Of a stretch of 64,000 nucleotides of DNA, positions 16,459 through 26,017 are shown in pieces. The translations under genes were made by a program, and so were the position numbers. How positions within the stretch are numbered: the stretch's first letter is position 1; the number at the start of each line of letters is the position of its first letter. Under the pieces are notes generated by a model. The model was not told the origin of the DNA. It searched no databases and saw only the letters and a program-made list of their open reading frames with translations. The stretch lies in NCBI GenBank assembly GCA_951813625.1, contig CATOTS010000041.1, positions 1 through 64,000 of the forward strand. The letters are read 5' to 3'. This DNA is from an uncultured Caldilineaceae bacterium (GTDB lineage: Bacteria > Chloroflexota > Anaerolineae > Caldilineales > Caldilineaceae).

Positions 16459-18342
16459 ATGGTTTCCCCTCTTCAACTGAACGACAGCGCCCCCTGGCGC
16501 CAGCGCTACCGCTGTATGCGACTCGGCAGCGTCTCTTTGGCCCCCGGCAACCCCGCGCGCGGCATCATTCAGGCCAATTGGAACGGCCCGCAAATCCAGG
16601 TCTGCGCCTGGGACGTTCCTTCCGGCGAGTTGCGTCCGCTGACAGGCAAAGACGACACGATTGCCTACGCCTGGATTGGGCCCGACGGCGAACATTGCTA
16701 CTTTCTGCAGGACGACCGCGGCAGCGAGGTCGGCCACATTGCACGCGTTCCATTTGCAGGCGGGCCGGCTCTGGATCTTACCCCGGATCTGCCGCCATAT
16801 ACATTGCGCGGCTTTGACGTCAGCCGCAGCGGCAACCTGCTCGCCTTCGACGCAGTCTTCGACAACCGCTACTGGTTCTATTGCATCACATTGCTTGCGG
16901 ACGGCTCCTGCTCGCCGCCAAGACTGATCTTCACAGCCGCAGATGAGACCTGGGCCTGCCATCTCTCGCACGACGGCGCCCTGCTGGCCATCCAGTCCAC
17001 CCACCGCGCAAAGCACAGCCGCCGCTACAGCACACTCGTCTTCGAGACCGAATCCGCCAAGCAGATCGCCGAGCTGTGGGACGGCGTCGACTTCAGCGTC
17101 GAGCCTGTTCAGTTCTCCCCTCTGCCCGGCGATGACCGACTCCTCGCCACCTCCACTGCACAGGGCCCCATTCAGCCTCTGCTCTGGAACCCGCGCACCA
17201 ATCAGCGCCATGACCTGCGCAGTCCAGACACGACCGGAGCCGTTCTACCCCACGATTGGTCCGACGACGGCAGCCGGCTACTGATTGAAACGACGAATGA
17301 CGGGCGCACTGGACTGTTTGTCTACGATCTCCTGGAAGACGACCTGCGGCCCCTCAACCACTTGCCCGGCACGTTTCGCGGACGCAGCGGTCCCTTCCAT
17401 ACCGGGACCCCTGCCACCTTCTTCGGCCCCGACGACACCGTGTGGGCCCACTGGAACGACGCCTCGCACCCTCCCAGATTGCTATCCCTGACCCAGGAAG
17501 GCCCGCCCGAACCAATACTTCCCGTTCCCGACTGCCCGCCGGGCCAGCCCTGGCGCGCGGTCAACTTCCCCAGCTCCGACGACGTCGATGTGCAGGCCTG
17601 GCTGGGACTGCCGCCCGGAAAAGAGATTTCCCACGGTCCCTTCCCCACAATTCTGCACGTGCACGGCGGGCCAAGCGGCGCCGTCACCAACGCCTTCGAC
17701 CCGTCCAGCCAAGCCTGGCTGGACCACGGTTTCGCCTACCTGTCGGTGAACTACCGCGGCTCGACCGGCTTCGGCCGCGAATTCCAGGAGAAGATCAACG
17801 GCGACGTCGGCCGCTGGGAGCTGGAAGACATGCTGGCCGCCCGGCGCTGGCTCATAGAGCAAGGAATCGCCGGCCCGCGGCATGTGCTGCTCGAAGGTGG
17901 TTCCTACGGCGGCTTTCTCACCGTCTGGGCGCTAACACAGAAGCCCGACCTGTGGATGGGCGGGATCGCGCCGGTCGCGATCGTCGACTGGCTGATGAAC
18001 TACACGGACTCTTCAGCCGCCATGCAGGGTTGGGCGCGCATGATCTTCGACGGCGGACCCGGCGAGAAGGCCGACCTGTACAGAGAGCGCTCGCCCCTCA
18101 CCCACGCCGACTCGATACAGGCCCCCCTGATCATCTTCCAGGGGCGTCATGACAGCCGCGCCACTCCCCGTCAGATGGAGTTCTTTTCCCGCAAAATGCA
18201 GGACATGGCCAAGGACTTCACGCTGATCTGGCTGGACGCAGGTCATGGAACAAACAGCGCCGCGACCGCGGAGCGGATGCAGGAAGAACACATGAAATTC
18301 GCCTACCGAGCGCTGGGGCTGCGGGCGTCAAATGTGGACTGA
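16459..18342 (+). CDS. S9-family serine peptidase (prolyl oligopeptidase/acylaminoacyl peptidase type)
   Basis: The 627-residue protein has an N-terminal propeller (IAYAWIGPDGEHCYF, FDVSRSGNLLAFD, ACHLSHDGALLAI, PHDWSDDGSRLLIE) and a C-terminal alpha/beta-hydrolase. The catalytic serine is in GGSYGG (Ser482), the aspartate in GRHDSRA (about 565) and the histidine in DAGHGT (about 596). HVHGGPSG and NYRGSTGFG form the oxyanion and strand region. There is no signal peptide, so the enzyme is probably cytoplasmic and degrades short peptides. The ATG at 16459 is chosen because upstream codons to 16129 look random, although the frame is open. Its stop overlaps the start of the following exporter by 11 bp, so the two are probably co-translated. 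Confidence 0.88.
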   Translation: MVSPLQLNDSAPWRQRYRCMRLGSVSLAPGNPARGIIQANWNGPQIQVCAWDVPSGELRPLTGKDDTIAYAWIGPDGEHCYFLQDDRGSEVGHIARVPFAGGPALDLTPDLPPYTLRGFDVSRSGNLLAFDAVFDNRYWFYCITLLADGSCSPPRLIFTAADETWACHLSHDGALLAIQSTHRAKHSRRYSTLVFETESAKQIAELWDGVDFSVEPVQFSPLPGDDRLLATSTAQGPIQPLLWNPRTNQRHDLRSPDTTGAVLPHDWSDDGSRLLIETTNDGRTGLFVYDLLEDDLRPLNHLPGTFRGRSGPFHTGTPATFFGPDDTVWAHWNDASHPPRLLSLTQEGPPEPILPVPDCPPGQPWRAVNFPSSDDVDVQAWLGLPPGKEISHGPFPTILHVHGGPSGAVTNAFDPSSQAWLDHGFAYLSVNYRGSTGFGREFQEKINGDVGRWELEDMLAARRWLIEQGIAGPRHVLLEGGSYGGFLTVWALTQKPDLWMGGIAPVAIVDWLMNYTDSSAAMQGWARMIFDGGPGEKADLYRERSPLTHADSIQAPLIIFQGRHDSRATPRQMEFFSRKMQDMAKDFTLIWLDAGHGTNSAATAERMQEEHMKFAYRALGLRASNVD

Positions 18343-19615
18343 GCTCACAAACCGCTACCAGAACCTCTGGCATCTCCCGATTGGGATACGAGAATCTCTG
18401 GCCAGCGCCGACTACCGACTGCTCCTCAGCTCCAGTACCCTCTGGTGGCTGGCGCACTATATGGAGATGCTTGTCCTCGGCTGGCTGGTGTTGGAACTGA
18501 CCAACTCACCGGCCCTCGTCGGCCTGATCGGTTTCTGTCGCGCAATTCCCGTCTTCTTTGTGGGCGGATTCGGAGGCATGCTGGCAGATCGGATCGGCCG
18601 CCGTCCGCTCATCATAGCCGCCCAGTCAGTGACCGTCGCCATGTACGGAACCGTGGCCCTCCTGCTGGCAACCGGCCTGGCCGCGCTTTGGCAACTGGCA
18701 ATCATTTCCCTGGTTCTGGGCTGTGCCTGGGCAATGGACTGGCCCACGCGGCGGGCGTTGATTCCCGACCTGGTGGGCCGCGCCCGCACCCTCGACGCCC
18801 TGCTGCTGGAGAGTCTCGGCATGGGCATTGCCCGCACGCTTGGCCCGTTCGCCGCCGGCTTCGTGCTCAGCGCCTACGACGCTCTCGGCTGCTTTCTGAC
18901 CCTCAGCGGGCTGTCGGCCATGTCTCTGCTGCTCCTGCGCGCCCTCTCGCGCCAGACAATTCCCCAGACATCCACTCCATCCAGCGCCACGCCCCTGGCC
19001 CAGATTCGGGACAGCGTCCGCTACGTACAACAGAACCAGCCAATCTTGGCCGTCACGCTGATCACGATGATCATGAACATGTTTGCCTTCCCCTACATGA
19101 ACTTCCTGCCCGTGTTCGCGCGCGATATCCTGCACCAGGACCCGGTCGGTCTCGGTTACCTTGGCGCAGCAGTCGGGGTCGGAAGCTTCTGCGGGCTATA
19201 CCTCGTAGGTCGCGTGCGCCACCTGGCCGGCCCCGGACAGGTCTTTCTTGTCGGTACGATCGCGCTCAACGTCGCGCTGCTGGCCTTCGCCTATAGCACT
19301 GATTTCTTCTTCTCGTGGGCGATGCTTCTGATAGTGGGGCTGGGTCACGCCTGCTTCGGCATCCTGCAGAGCTCGATAGTCCTGCTGGCGGCCGCCGATG
19401 AGAGGCGAGGTCAGGCGATGGGAGCCATCGCCGTTGCCATCGGCACAGGACCGTTCGGCCGCCTCATCACCGGCGTCCTTGCGCAGTCCTATGGTGCCCC
19501 CTTAGCCGTCGGAGGCGAAGCTGCCGCGTCGGCACTCCTCGTCGTTGCCGTGGCGGCCGCGCTGCCGCGTCTGCGCCAGCTGACCGGAAGCGACGACAGT
19601 CCCGACACCGCGTGA
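18332..19615 (+). CDS. MFS transporter of the EntS/MFS_3 exporter type
   Basis: The 427-residue protein has about twelve membrane spans. GGMLADRIGRRPLII between spans 2 and 3 is the MFS signature loop, and LARDIL/FARDILHQDP with GLGYLGAAVGVGS in the second half is characteristic of the MFS_3 group, which includes enterobactin exporter EntS and many drug exporters. The substrate cannot be told. It overlaps the S9 peptidase gene by 11 bp, which may mean export of a peptide-type compound, but that is a guess. Confidence 0.85.
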   Translation: MWTELTNRYQNLWHLPIGIRESLASADYRLLLSSSTLWWLAHYMEMLVLGWLVLELTNSPALVGLIGFCRAIPVFFVGGFGGMLADRIGRRPLIIAAQSVTVAMYGTVALLLATGLAALWQLAIISLVLGCAWAMDWPTRRALIPDLVGRARTLDALLLESLGMGIARTLGPFAAGFVLSAYDALGCFLTLSGLSAMSLLLLRALSRQTIPQTSTPSSATPLAQIRDSVRYVQQNQPILAVTLITMIMNMFAFPYMNFLPVFARDILHQDPVGLGYLGAAVGVGSFCGLYLVGRVRHLAGPGQVFLVGTIALNVALLAFAYSTDFFFSWAMLLIVGLGHACFGILQSSIVLLAAADERRGQAMGAIAVAIGTGPFGRLITGVLAQSYGAPLAVGGEAAASALLVVAVAAALPRLRQLTGSDDSPDTA

Positions 19616-20143
19616 ATGTCAAACCTTCTGGCAGCCATCCAATAAGACTCTTTCTTCAACCCGCGAGTCCGCCGAATGCCCGCCTCGCTGGATCGCGCAC
19701 GCCCTCGCCCCTCCTTCCTCAGCAGTCGATTTCGGCGACCGGTGTACCGCCGGCGGTCGGCAAGCCCTCGACTCTAGGCGGAGGGTGTTCTTCGTGCCAG
19801 TTCGTGGATAAATCTGAGCAGTCTGAAGAAACAAAACCCTGGCACTCAAAAGGGATTCACGCCAAAATAGCTCATTCGCCTCACCACGACTCTACCGAAA
19901 GGCCGCAGCGAACGACGCCGCGCCCGCCGGATGGCAGGACGCCAGGCACGCGGCCATGCCCATCCTTCACATCCTTAAACGTCAAGTTCGGCGACCGGAG
20001 GCAGGTAGTCCACAAATGGTAGGGAAAGCAGTCCAATGAGCAGGCAAATGCGAAGGGTTTTCTTCGTGTTAATTCGTGTCACTTCGTGGATAAATCTGAG
20101 AAGGCTGAAAGACCCAAGCCCTCGCTCTCAAAGGGGATCCAGT
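19616..20143. other. Intergenic region with two CTTCGTG-type repeats
   Basis: There is no convincing gene. Two related blocks occur at 19788-19862 and 20057-20142. Each has TTCTTCGTG, TTCGTGGATAAATCTGAG, a (G)CTGAA block, and then CTCAAA(A)GGGAT. Similar blocks lie at 14848 and 53438, so they belong to a dispersed, decayed repeat. Confidence 0.5.
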
Positions 20144-21352
20144 TCATGCCTCCATCGCCTCCTTCATCGCAGCGACGGCAGGAACCTCGATTTCGCGGAT
20201 CCTCAGCACCTGTTCCGCAATTCTCTCTCTGAACGCAACCACCTCTTCCTCCGATAGCGGAAAGTCAGTTTCCATCTCGCTGCGGATCTCAATCAGGCGT
20301 GCACAATTGGCCCGCCCTTCCTCGAACTTATCGCCGCCCTGCTCCAGAAAGAGACGCTGATTGGTTAGCATAAGTCTTCGCGCCTCCACCCACACCGGCA
20401 CCTCGTCGGGCAGAAGGATTAACCCCAACTCTTCCCATGCCTTGGCGCTGACGCGAAACTGGTCTCCGGCCTCGCGCAAGGCAGGCTTCTCCAGAACAAC
20501 GGCGGCCTCGCCAAGAAAGTCCGCGTACAGGTCCCGCTCCGCGAATCCTTCCTTGCCGAACGTATGCGTGTCGCTGAAGACCGATTCCAGGCCGGCGTAC
20601 ATCTTGCGCCCCCGCGGAAAGTCCTTGTCCCAGCTGCCGCGCACCTTCGGCTTGCGCAGGACGTCGGCCCAGCGCTCGTACGCCGCAAAGCCAAAATTGT
20701 GGCGTGCTCCCTTGGGCGGCTTTTCCGTGTACAGCCTGATGCAGTCCCAAATGCCCTGCTCCACTGCCTCCTGCAGCCTGTCTTGCTCGGGCGGCTCGAG
20801 TGTCAGGATGCGCTGCCGCACCTTCTTCACCTGTGCCCGCGCCGCGGCCAGTTGCCCCGTCGAAACGGTCAGAGGAACGCGCGCGCGGTCGGCGATCGAG
20901 ACCCGGTCGGCCTCTTCGTCGTAGCCGAAGACGACCACCGGCATCATGTGCGCGATCTCGAACTCGTAGGGTTGTGGATCGTAGGGCAGTTGCATGGCGT
21001 CGACCCATGCAATCGCCGGCGTGCCCTTTTCCAACGTCTCCACAAGGTTGCTGACCGCCCTGTCCGCGCTTCCCGTCTGGCGCGCATTCTGGACCGCGCC
21101 GATCCGCTGCAGCATCGTCTCCATCGGGTCAAAAGTGTTGCGCGTGAGGATGCGTGCGTGCGGGTCGATGCCCTGGTAGGAGAAAGGGAAATAGCCCATC
21201 ACCGCGCCGCCGCTGATGCCCATCAGCAGCGCTTCCGTAAACGGCTCGCCCGTGTGCGCTGCCTTGACCCCGCAGTAGTCGTAATAGTTGCGGACCGAAC
21301 CTGTCTCCCAGTGCAGCCCGTCGAACTGGCGGTAGTCCTTCAGGGTCGTCAT
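20144..21352 (-). CDS. BtrH_N/DUF4872-type protein (butirosin BtrH-like), active-site cysteine absent
   Basis: The 402-residue protein opens with HWETGSVRNYYDYCGV, then FTEALLMGISGGAVMGYFPF, which corresponds to the N-terminal domain of butirosin protein BtrH, a cysteine-peptidase-like acyltransferase. The latter half, rich in helices and with AYERWADVLRKPK, corresponds to the DUF4872 region. In this family the opening is usually H-C; here it is H-W, so the expected nucleophile is missing unless the later cysteine in YDYCG serves. The role is therefore open. An AAGGAGCG ribosome-binding site precedes the ATG. It is the last gene of a leftward group with galK and an FMN-binding protein. No other antibiotic-biosynthesis genes are near. 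Confidence 0.7.
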   Translation of the reverse strand: MTTLKDYRQFDGLHWETGSVRNYYDYCGVKAAHTGEPFTEALLMGISGGAVMGYFPFSYQGIDPHARILTRNTFDPMETMLQRIGAVQNARQTGSADRAVSNLVETLEKGTPAIAWVDAMQLPYDPQPYEFEIAHMMPVVVFGYDEEADRVSIADRARVPLTVSTGQLAAARAQVKKVRQRILTLEPPEQDRLQEAVEQGIWDCIRLYTEKPPKGARHNFGFAAYERWADVLRKPKVRGSWDKDFPRGRKMYAGLESVFSDTHTFGKEGFAERDLYADFLGEAAVVLEKPALREAGDQFRVSAKAWEELGLILLPDEVPVWVEARRLMLTNQRLFLEQGGDKFEEGRANCARLIEIRSEMETDFPLSEEEVVAFRERIAEQVLRIREIEVPAVAAMKEAMEA

Positions 21353-21441
21353 GCTTCGCTCCTTCGGCGTTCAGCAATGATCGTCAAGCGTATCGTCTAC
21401 GACCACATGACCTTTCTGGTTTACGGTTCGGTTGCCGGTCC

Positions 21442-21957
21442 TCATTTGCGGGGAACGCGCCAGCGCGTGGCATCGCGCGCGAGCCCGCTCCACGCAATCA
21501 CCGTCTGCGGGAAGACGGCAAACAGGCCCACCGGCACATTGTTCGCATTGCCGCCATTGTCCAGGTTCTCGCTGGGCCGGTATGTCTCGTACTTGCGGAC
21601 AAAGTCCTCGTCCAGCCGCTGCAGAAACGCCTTATCGCGCCCCGTAATCTCCCCGAAGCTGCCTTCGATGATGATTACCTCGTCCGCGCTCTCCAGGTGA
21701 ACGACCGCCTGCGGATTGGCGCGCAAATTCCTGATCTTACGACCCGCCCCAACGAAGTAGAAAACATCGTCCAGCCATGCGCCCCACACCGGCACGGCGT
21801 GCGGCCGGCCACTGGCAGCGGCGCTCACGATCCAATAATTCCGGGCGGCGTGCATACGGCTTTCCACGAACGACCACGTCAACATCTCTTCCGTGAACGA
21901 AGTATTGTCCAGCGCTAGGTTCGGGCGGCTGCGCTCATCGTCATGCTTGTCGGCCAT
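21442..21957 (-). CDS. Pyridoxamine 5'-phosphate oxidase-like split-barrel protein (FMN/F420-binding)
   Basis: The 171-residue protein has the flavin-binding split-barrel pattern: ARNYWIVSAAASGRPHAVPVWGAWLDDVFYFVGAG, RKIRNLRANPQAVVHLE and VIIIEGSFGEI. Proteins of this group use FMN or F420 as a cofactor; the substrate is not predictable. AAGGAGTTTGAG precedes the ATG. It starts 10 bp after the end of galK and is probably co-transcribed with it. Confidence 0.8.
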   Translation of the reverse strand: MADKHDDERSRPNLALDNTSFTEEMLTWSFVESRMHAARNYWIVSAAASGRPHAVPVWGAWLDDVFYFVGAGRKIRNLRANPQAVVHLESADEVIIIEGSFGEITGRDKAFLQRLDEDFVRKYETYRPSENLDNGGNANNVPVGLFAVFPQTVIAWSGLARDATRWRVPRK

Positions 21958-21967
21958 CTCAAACTCC

Positions 21968-23146
21968 TTACCTCAGCGGAAGCACGCGCGCGCCTGCGCT
22001 CGGCGAGCTGACGTAAATCTCAGGCCACACATTCATCCGCTTCGCATAGCTCTTGCGCACGAACTCCCGTACATCTGCCTCCGAACCGCTCCAAACCAGG
22101 GCCACCGCACATCCCCCAAATCCCGCGCCCGTCAGACGCGCGCCCAGGCAGTCAGGATGGTCCAGCATCGATTCAACCATCAAGTCAAGCGCCTCGCTGC
22201 TGACCTCGTAGTCGTCGCGCAGACTGGCGTGACTGTCGTTCATCAGCTGGCCCACGAGCCCGAAATCTTCCCGCTCAAGCGCCGCGACGGTGGCCTGCAC
22301 GCGTTCATTCTCGCCGACCACGTGTCGGCATCGCCGGAAGACAATATCCGGCAGCAGCTGACGGTGTCCTTCCAACTGCGCGCTGTTCACGTCCCGCAGT
22401 GCTTCGACGGCCGGCAAGACTGCCTGCAGGCGGCGCACGCCGTCCTCACACTGCGCGCGGCGTTCATTGTATGCGCTGCCGGCAAGCGAGCGGCTGGCCT
22501 TCGTGTTGCCGATGACAAGCGAGGTATCGGCCGGAAACGGCACCCGCCGGTAGTCCAGGCTGCGGCAGTCGATCAGGAGCGCGTGCCCCTCCTCTCCCAG
22601 CGCGCTGATAAACTGGTCCATGATGCCGCAGTTAACGCCTACATACTCGTTCTCGGCCTTTTGCGCCGCTTTCGCAATCTGCGGACCGCTCAACGCGTGG
22701 ATCTGATTGGCCGCCGCCAGGAAGGCCTTCGACGCCGCAATTTCAAGCGCCGCGGAACTGCTCAGCCCGCTGCCGCGCGGGACATTGCCGCTGACAACCC
22801 CTTCGAATCCCTGCAGCGAGACCCCCAGCTCGGACAATGCCAGGCCAACCCCTTGTATGTAGTTGGGCCAGAGCTGCTCGTCGTCCCGCCGTGGCGACTC
22901 GACGTCGAAATCAGTCCAGGAGTCGAACTCCAACGCGTACAGCTTTACTCTGCGGTCCGCCCGCGGGCGGAACAGGACGCGCACATCCCGGTCTAGTGCG
23001 ACGGGGAGAACAAACCCGTCGTTGTAGTCGGTGTGTTCCCCGATAAGGTTGACCCGCCCGGGCGCAATGGCAAGGTGGGTCGGTTCACCGTCAAAATGGG
23101 CTGCAAAGCCGTCGATAACCTGTTGCGTTCGTTTGTCGGGTTGCAT
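21968..23146 (-). CDS. galK: Galactokinase
   Basis: Galactokinase phosphorylates alpha-galactose at C1 in the Leloir pathway. The 392-residue length is normal. The signature PGRVNLIGEHTDYNDGFVLP (residues 29-48) binds the sugar, VPRGSGLSSSAALEIA is the GHMP-kinase ATP loop, and ARLTGAGFGGCAVAL is the third GHMP motif. NCGIMDQFISALG carries the catalytic aspartate. No galT or galE lies next to it; the neighbours are a methyltransferase, an FMN-binding protein and a BtrH-like protein, so this is a scattered galactose gene. Confidence 0.95.
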   Translation of the reverse strand: MQPDKRTQQVIDGFAAHFDGEPTHLAIAPGRVNLIGEHTDYNDGFVLPVALDRDVRVLFRPRADRRVKLYALEFDSWTDFDVESPRRDDEQLWPNYIQGVGLALSELGVSLQGFEGVVSGNVPRGSGLSSSAALEIAASKAFLAAANQIHALSGPQIAKAAQKAENEYVGVNCGIMDQFISALGEEGHALLIDCRSLDYRRVPFPADTSLVIGNTKASRSLAGSAYNERRAQCEDGVRRLQAVLPAVEALRDVNSAQLEGHRQLLPDIVFRRCRHVVGENERVQATVAALEREDFGLVGQLMNDSHASLRDDYEVSSEALDLMVESMLDHPDCLGARLTGAGFGGCAVALVWSGSEADVREFVRKSYAKRMNVWPEIYVSSPSAGARVLPLR

Positions 23147-23239
23147 AAACGTGACCGTTAGGAAGTCAGAGACGGAATTGAAAGAAACTGAGAGGGACTG
23201 GCGCAGTCCGAACGGCGAATCAAGAGAGAATGGGACCGA

Positions 23240-24046
23240 TCATCGCAACACCGCGTACAGATTCAGGCCCGGGAGCACGCCCGAACCGTCGGCCTCTTCA
23301 CGCTTGCCGTCGGCGCGGAACGTGCGCACGACCGCCAGCCCGGCGTCCGCGGCCAAATGCTCCAGTTCTACCTCATCGACCTGGTGGACGTAGCGGACCG
23401 CCTCGACGCCCCGCTTCCAGGGCAACAGGCCGTCGCCCGCTTCGAGCGTGTCAGGATCGACGCCGACCGTGCGCGGGTCGATGAGCTTGGCGCGAAACCG
23501 CTCGCGGCCCAGAAACTGCCAGAACGAAAGTATAATGTATCCGCTGGTCAACTGCCGAAAATCGCGCAGCAGGCGCAACCGCAACCCGTAACCGGGAAGG
23601 TGCTGAATCGTGGCCGTGCACAGAACCACGTCGAACGGGGCCTTTCGCTCTCTCTCAATTGGGGCGAGCCCTCCACCGTCCTTTGCTGAAGCGTCCGGAA
23701 GCGCTTCAAGCCAGCCTCGATGAGCGAGGTCGGCCCGCACGAAGCGGCACTCGACGCCGCACAGCTCAGCCGCGGAGCTGCGTGCGAACTCGAGCAGTTG
23801 TACGTTTCCGTCCACCCCTACGTATCCGGCTGTCAAACCTTCGTGGGCCAGCAGCCTCGCAAACCGCCCATTCCCGCACCCTACATCCAGGACAGTCTGC
23901 CTGTCTTTCTCGCCGCGTTCGAAGTAAGGTAGAATAGCGCGCAGACCGGGCGTCCAACCTTGGCGCGTGGCGTCAAATTGGATGGCCGTCTGCTCGTAGA
24001 AGCGACGGTTGATCTGTAACAGCGCGTTCTGCGTCTGCGCGTCCAT
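23240..24046 (-). CDS. Class I SAM-dependent methyltransferase
   Basis: The 268-residue protein has the SAM-binding loop VLDVGCGNGRFARLLA, then GVDGNVQLLEFAR for the ribose-binding acid, and FDVVLCTATIQHLPG as motif IV/V. It resembles small-molecule or tRNA-type methyltransferases of the methyltransf_11 group; the substrate is unknown. The ATG at 24046 is preferred over a longer frame to 24163, which would overlap the divergent elp3. The two genes then start 60 bp apart and share a promoter region, so a tRNA-modification link is conceivable. Confidence 0.8.
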   Translation of the reverse strand: MDAQTQNALLQINRRFYEQTAIQFDATRQGWTPGLRAILPYFERGEKDRQTVLDVGCGNGRFARLLAHEGLTAGYVGVDGNVQLLEFARSSAAELCGVECRFVRADLAHRGWLEALPDASAKDGGGLAPIERERKAPFDVVLCTATIQHLPGYGLRLRLLRDFRQLTSGYIILSFWQFLGRERFRAKLIDPRTVGVDPDTLEAGDGLLPWKRGVEAVRYVHQVDEVELEHLAADAGLAVVRTFRADGKREEADGSGVLPGLNLYAVLR

Positions 24047-24106
24047 GCTGACCGGGCGAGCCCGGACGCGATCGGGCGCGACGGGCTGCTTCAAAGCAGG
24101 GTTAAT

Positions 24107-25834
24107 GTGAAACGAGTCCTTGCGCCGGATGAGATCCCGGCAGAGGTACATCAGATTTCCCAAGAGTGGCAGCGCAAGCGGTCATTTGACCCGGCTGACT
24201 ACAGGGATACGCTTTCTGCCATTTTCAGGGAAATCCTGGAGGTGCAGGAACCCGATTGGGATGTCAAGCGCTCGCTTAGATCCATTCTAGCCCGTTACCC
24301 GAAGGACGGCAAAGGATTTTTCGCCAAGTCCGATCTGGTAGCCGGATTTCGCCTTCTGATCGAAAGTGGCGAGTGGGAGCCGGACGCACGTCTACTCGAA
24401 AGAATCCGCATGAAGCCGGTGCGAACGTCCAGCGGTGTCGCGCCCGTCACCGTTCTCACTGCCCCCGCCGGCTGTCCCGGCGAGTGTATCTTCTGCCCCG
24501 ACGACTGGCGTATGCCCAAGAGCTACATCTACGACGAGCCCGGCGCGCAACGGGCCGAGCGCGACGGCTTTGATCCCTACAAGCAGACCTTCGGACGCAT
24601 CGACGCCTTCGAGAGCATCGGCCACGACGCCTCCAAAGTTGAGCTCCTGATCCTGGGGGGCACCTGGAGCGCATACAGCCGCGACTACCGCGACTGGTTC
24701 GTCCAACGCTGCTTCGACGCGATGAATGCGGTGGGCAATCCAGACTATACCCCCGCGGCGACGTTGGAGGAATCACAGCAAGGCAACGTCCTGGCCGCCC
24801 ACCGCAACGTCGGGCTGGTCGTGGAGACGCGCCCGGACTGGATCACGCCGGAAGAGATTGTGCACATGCGCAGGCTCGGCGTGACCAAAGTGCAGATCGG
24901 CGTGCAAAGCCTCGACGACGAAGTCCTGGCCCTCAACAAGCGCGGCCATACGGTGGCCGAAGTGCGGCATGCGCTCGGCCTGCTTCGAACGGCCGGTTTC
25001 AAACTGCACCTGCACTGGATGCCCAACCTTTACGGCGCGACGCTGGAGTCGGAAAGGGCCTCATTTCAGAAATTCTTCGAAGATCCCGCTATCCGCCCCG
25101 ACGAGCTCAAGATCTACCCCTGCTCGCTAATCGCAGGAACAGAGCTATACGACAGGTGGAAGGAGGGCAGCTACCGGCCCTACTCGGAGGAAGAGTTGGT
25201 CGGTCTGCTGGCCGACATCAAGCCGGCCGTGCCACCTTACACGCGTATCAACCGGCTGTTCCGAGACATACCCGCGCACCACATCGAGGCCGGCGTGAAG
25301 GTCAGCAACCTGCGCGAGATCGTTCACCAGGAACTGGCGCGCCGCGGCGACCGCTGTGGCTGTATCCGCTGCCGCGAAGTGCGCCGCCAGCATGTTCAAG
25401 AAGATGAACTGCGGCTGTCCGCCTATTCCTACTCGACCGACCTGACCGACGAATTTTTTTTGCAGTGCGTTATGGTTGGGAAAGGCGTGCACGCCGGCGC
25501 AGCCGCACACGACCAGGCCCCTCTGGCCGGTTTTCTTCGCCTCAGCCTGCCCAAGAGCGCCACAGCCGGAAGTCGCGCCTTTCTGGAAGAATTACGTGGA
25601 AACGCGCTGATACGCGAAGTGCACGTCTACGGACCTGCCCTGGCCATCGGCGGTGCCGAGACGGGCGCGCCCCAGCACGTCGGCGTCGGCACGCGCCTGC
25701 TTGCGGAAGCGCGACGACTCAGCCGGGAAGCCGGCTTCGAGCGCATCAGCGTCATCGCCGCCACCGGCACGCGCGCCTACTACGCCGCTCGCGGCTTCGA
25801 AGCGGGCGACCTGTACATGACCGGACCGGCATAG
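24107..25834 (+). CDS. elp3: Elp3-like tRNA uridine-34 carboxymethylation enzyme (radical SAM plus acetyltransferase)
   Basis: Elp3 uses a radical-SAM cluster and acetyl-CoA to make the cm5 side chain on wobble uridine of tRNA. The 575-residue length is right for the whole enzyme. The cluster cysteines are in CPGECIFC (Cys123, 127, 130); MKPVRTSSGVAPVTVLTAPAGCP just before is the Elp3 hallmark. RCGCIRCREV (near 418) is the zinc site. The C-terminal GNAT domain has GVGTRLLAEARRLSREAGF and ends with the usual TRAYYAARGFEAGDLYM. The start is GTG at 24107. Bacterial Elp3 is uncommon and is known from Chloroflexota such as Dehalococcoides. A strong terminator follows. Confidence 0.92.
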   Translation: MKRVLAPDEIPAEVHQISQEWQRKRSFDPADYRDTLSAIFREILEVQEPDWDVKRSLRSILARYPKDGKGFFAKSDLVAGFRLLIESGEWEPDARLLERIRMKPVRTSSGVAPVTVLTAPAGCPGECIFCPDDWRMPKSYIYDEPGAQRAERDGFDPYKQTFGRIDAFESIGHDASKVELLILGGTWSAYSRDYRDWFVQRCFDAMNAVGNPDYTPAATLEESQQGNVLAAHRNVGLVVETRPDWITPEEIVHMRRLGVTKVQIGVQSLDDEVLALNKRGHTVAEVRHALGLLRTAGFKLHLHWMPNLYGATLESERASFQKFFEDPAIRPDELKIYPCSLIAGTELYDRWKEGSYRPYSEEELVGLLADIKPAVPPYTRINRLFRDIPAHHIEAGVKVSNLREIVHQELARRGDRCGCIRCREVRRQHVQEDELRLSAYSYSTDLTDEFFLQCVMVGKGVHAGAAAHDQAPLAGFLRLSLPKSATAGSRAFLEELRGNALIREVHVYGPALAIGGAETGAPQHVGVGTRLLAEARRLSREAGFERISVIAATGTRAYYAARGFEAGDLYMTGPA

Positions 25835-25911
25835 ATTCAGACTGGAAAGGGGCAGAGCCGCAGGCGGTTTCTCGCCGAACAAGCTAGTGAGGAAGGGGCA
25901 GGGACGCGAAA

Positions 25912-25948
25912 AGAGGCACGGCAACCAATGCCGTGCCTCTTTACTTTT
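25912..25948. terminator. Rho-independent terminator between convergent genes
   Basis: A perfect 12-bp stem (AGAGGCACGGCA with TGCCGTGCCTCT), a 5-base loop and a following TTACTTTT tract end the elp3 transcript. The A-run on the other side (GCGAAAAG) would let it also stop transcripts of the convergent lipoprotein gene at 26018. Confidence 0.9.
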
Positions 25949-26017
25949 GTGTTGAATCCGCCAACACGCAGGAGACCGTACTTCCGGTCCGACCTGCTAC
26001 GCGGCCGGCTACCGGAC

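Noticed and set aside
19612..20022. 136-codon frame between the MFS gene and the BtrH-like gene
   Set aside because: It overlaps the MFS stop region and covers decayed repeats; the product has no motif and no start signal.
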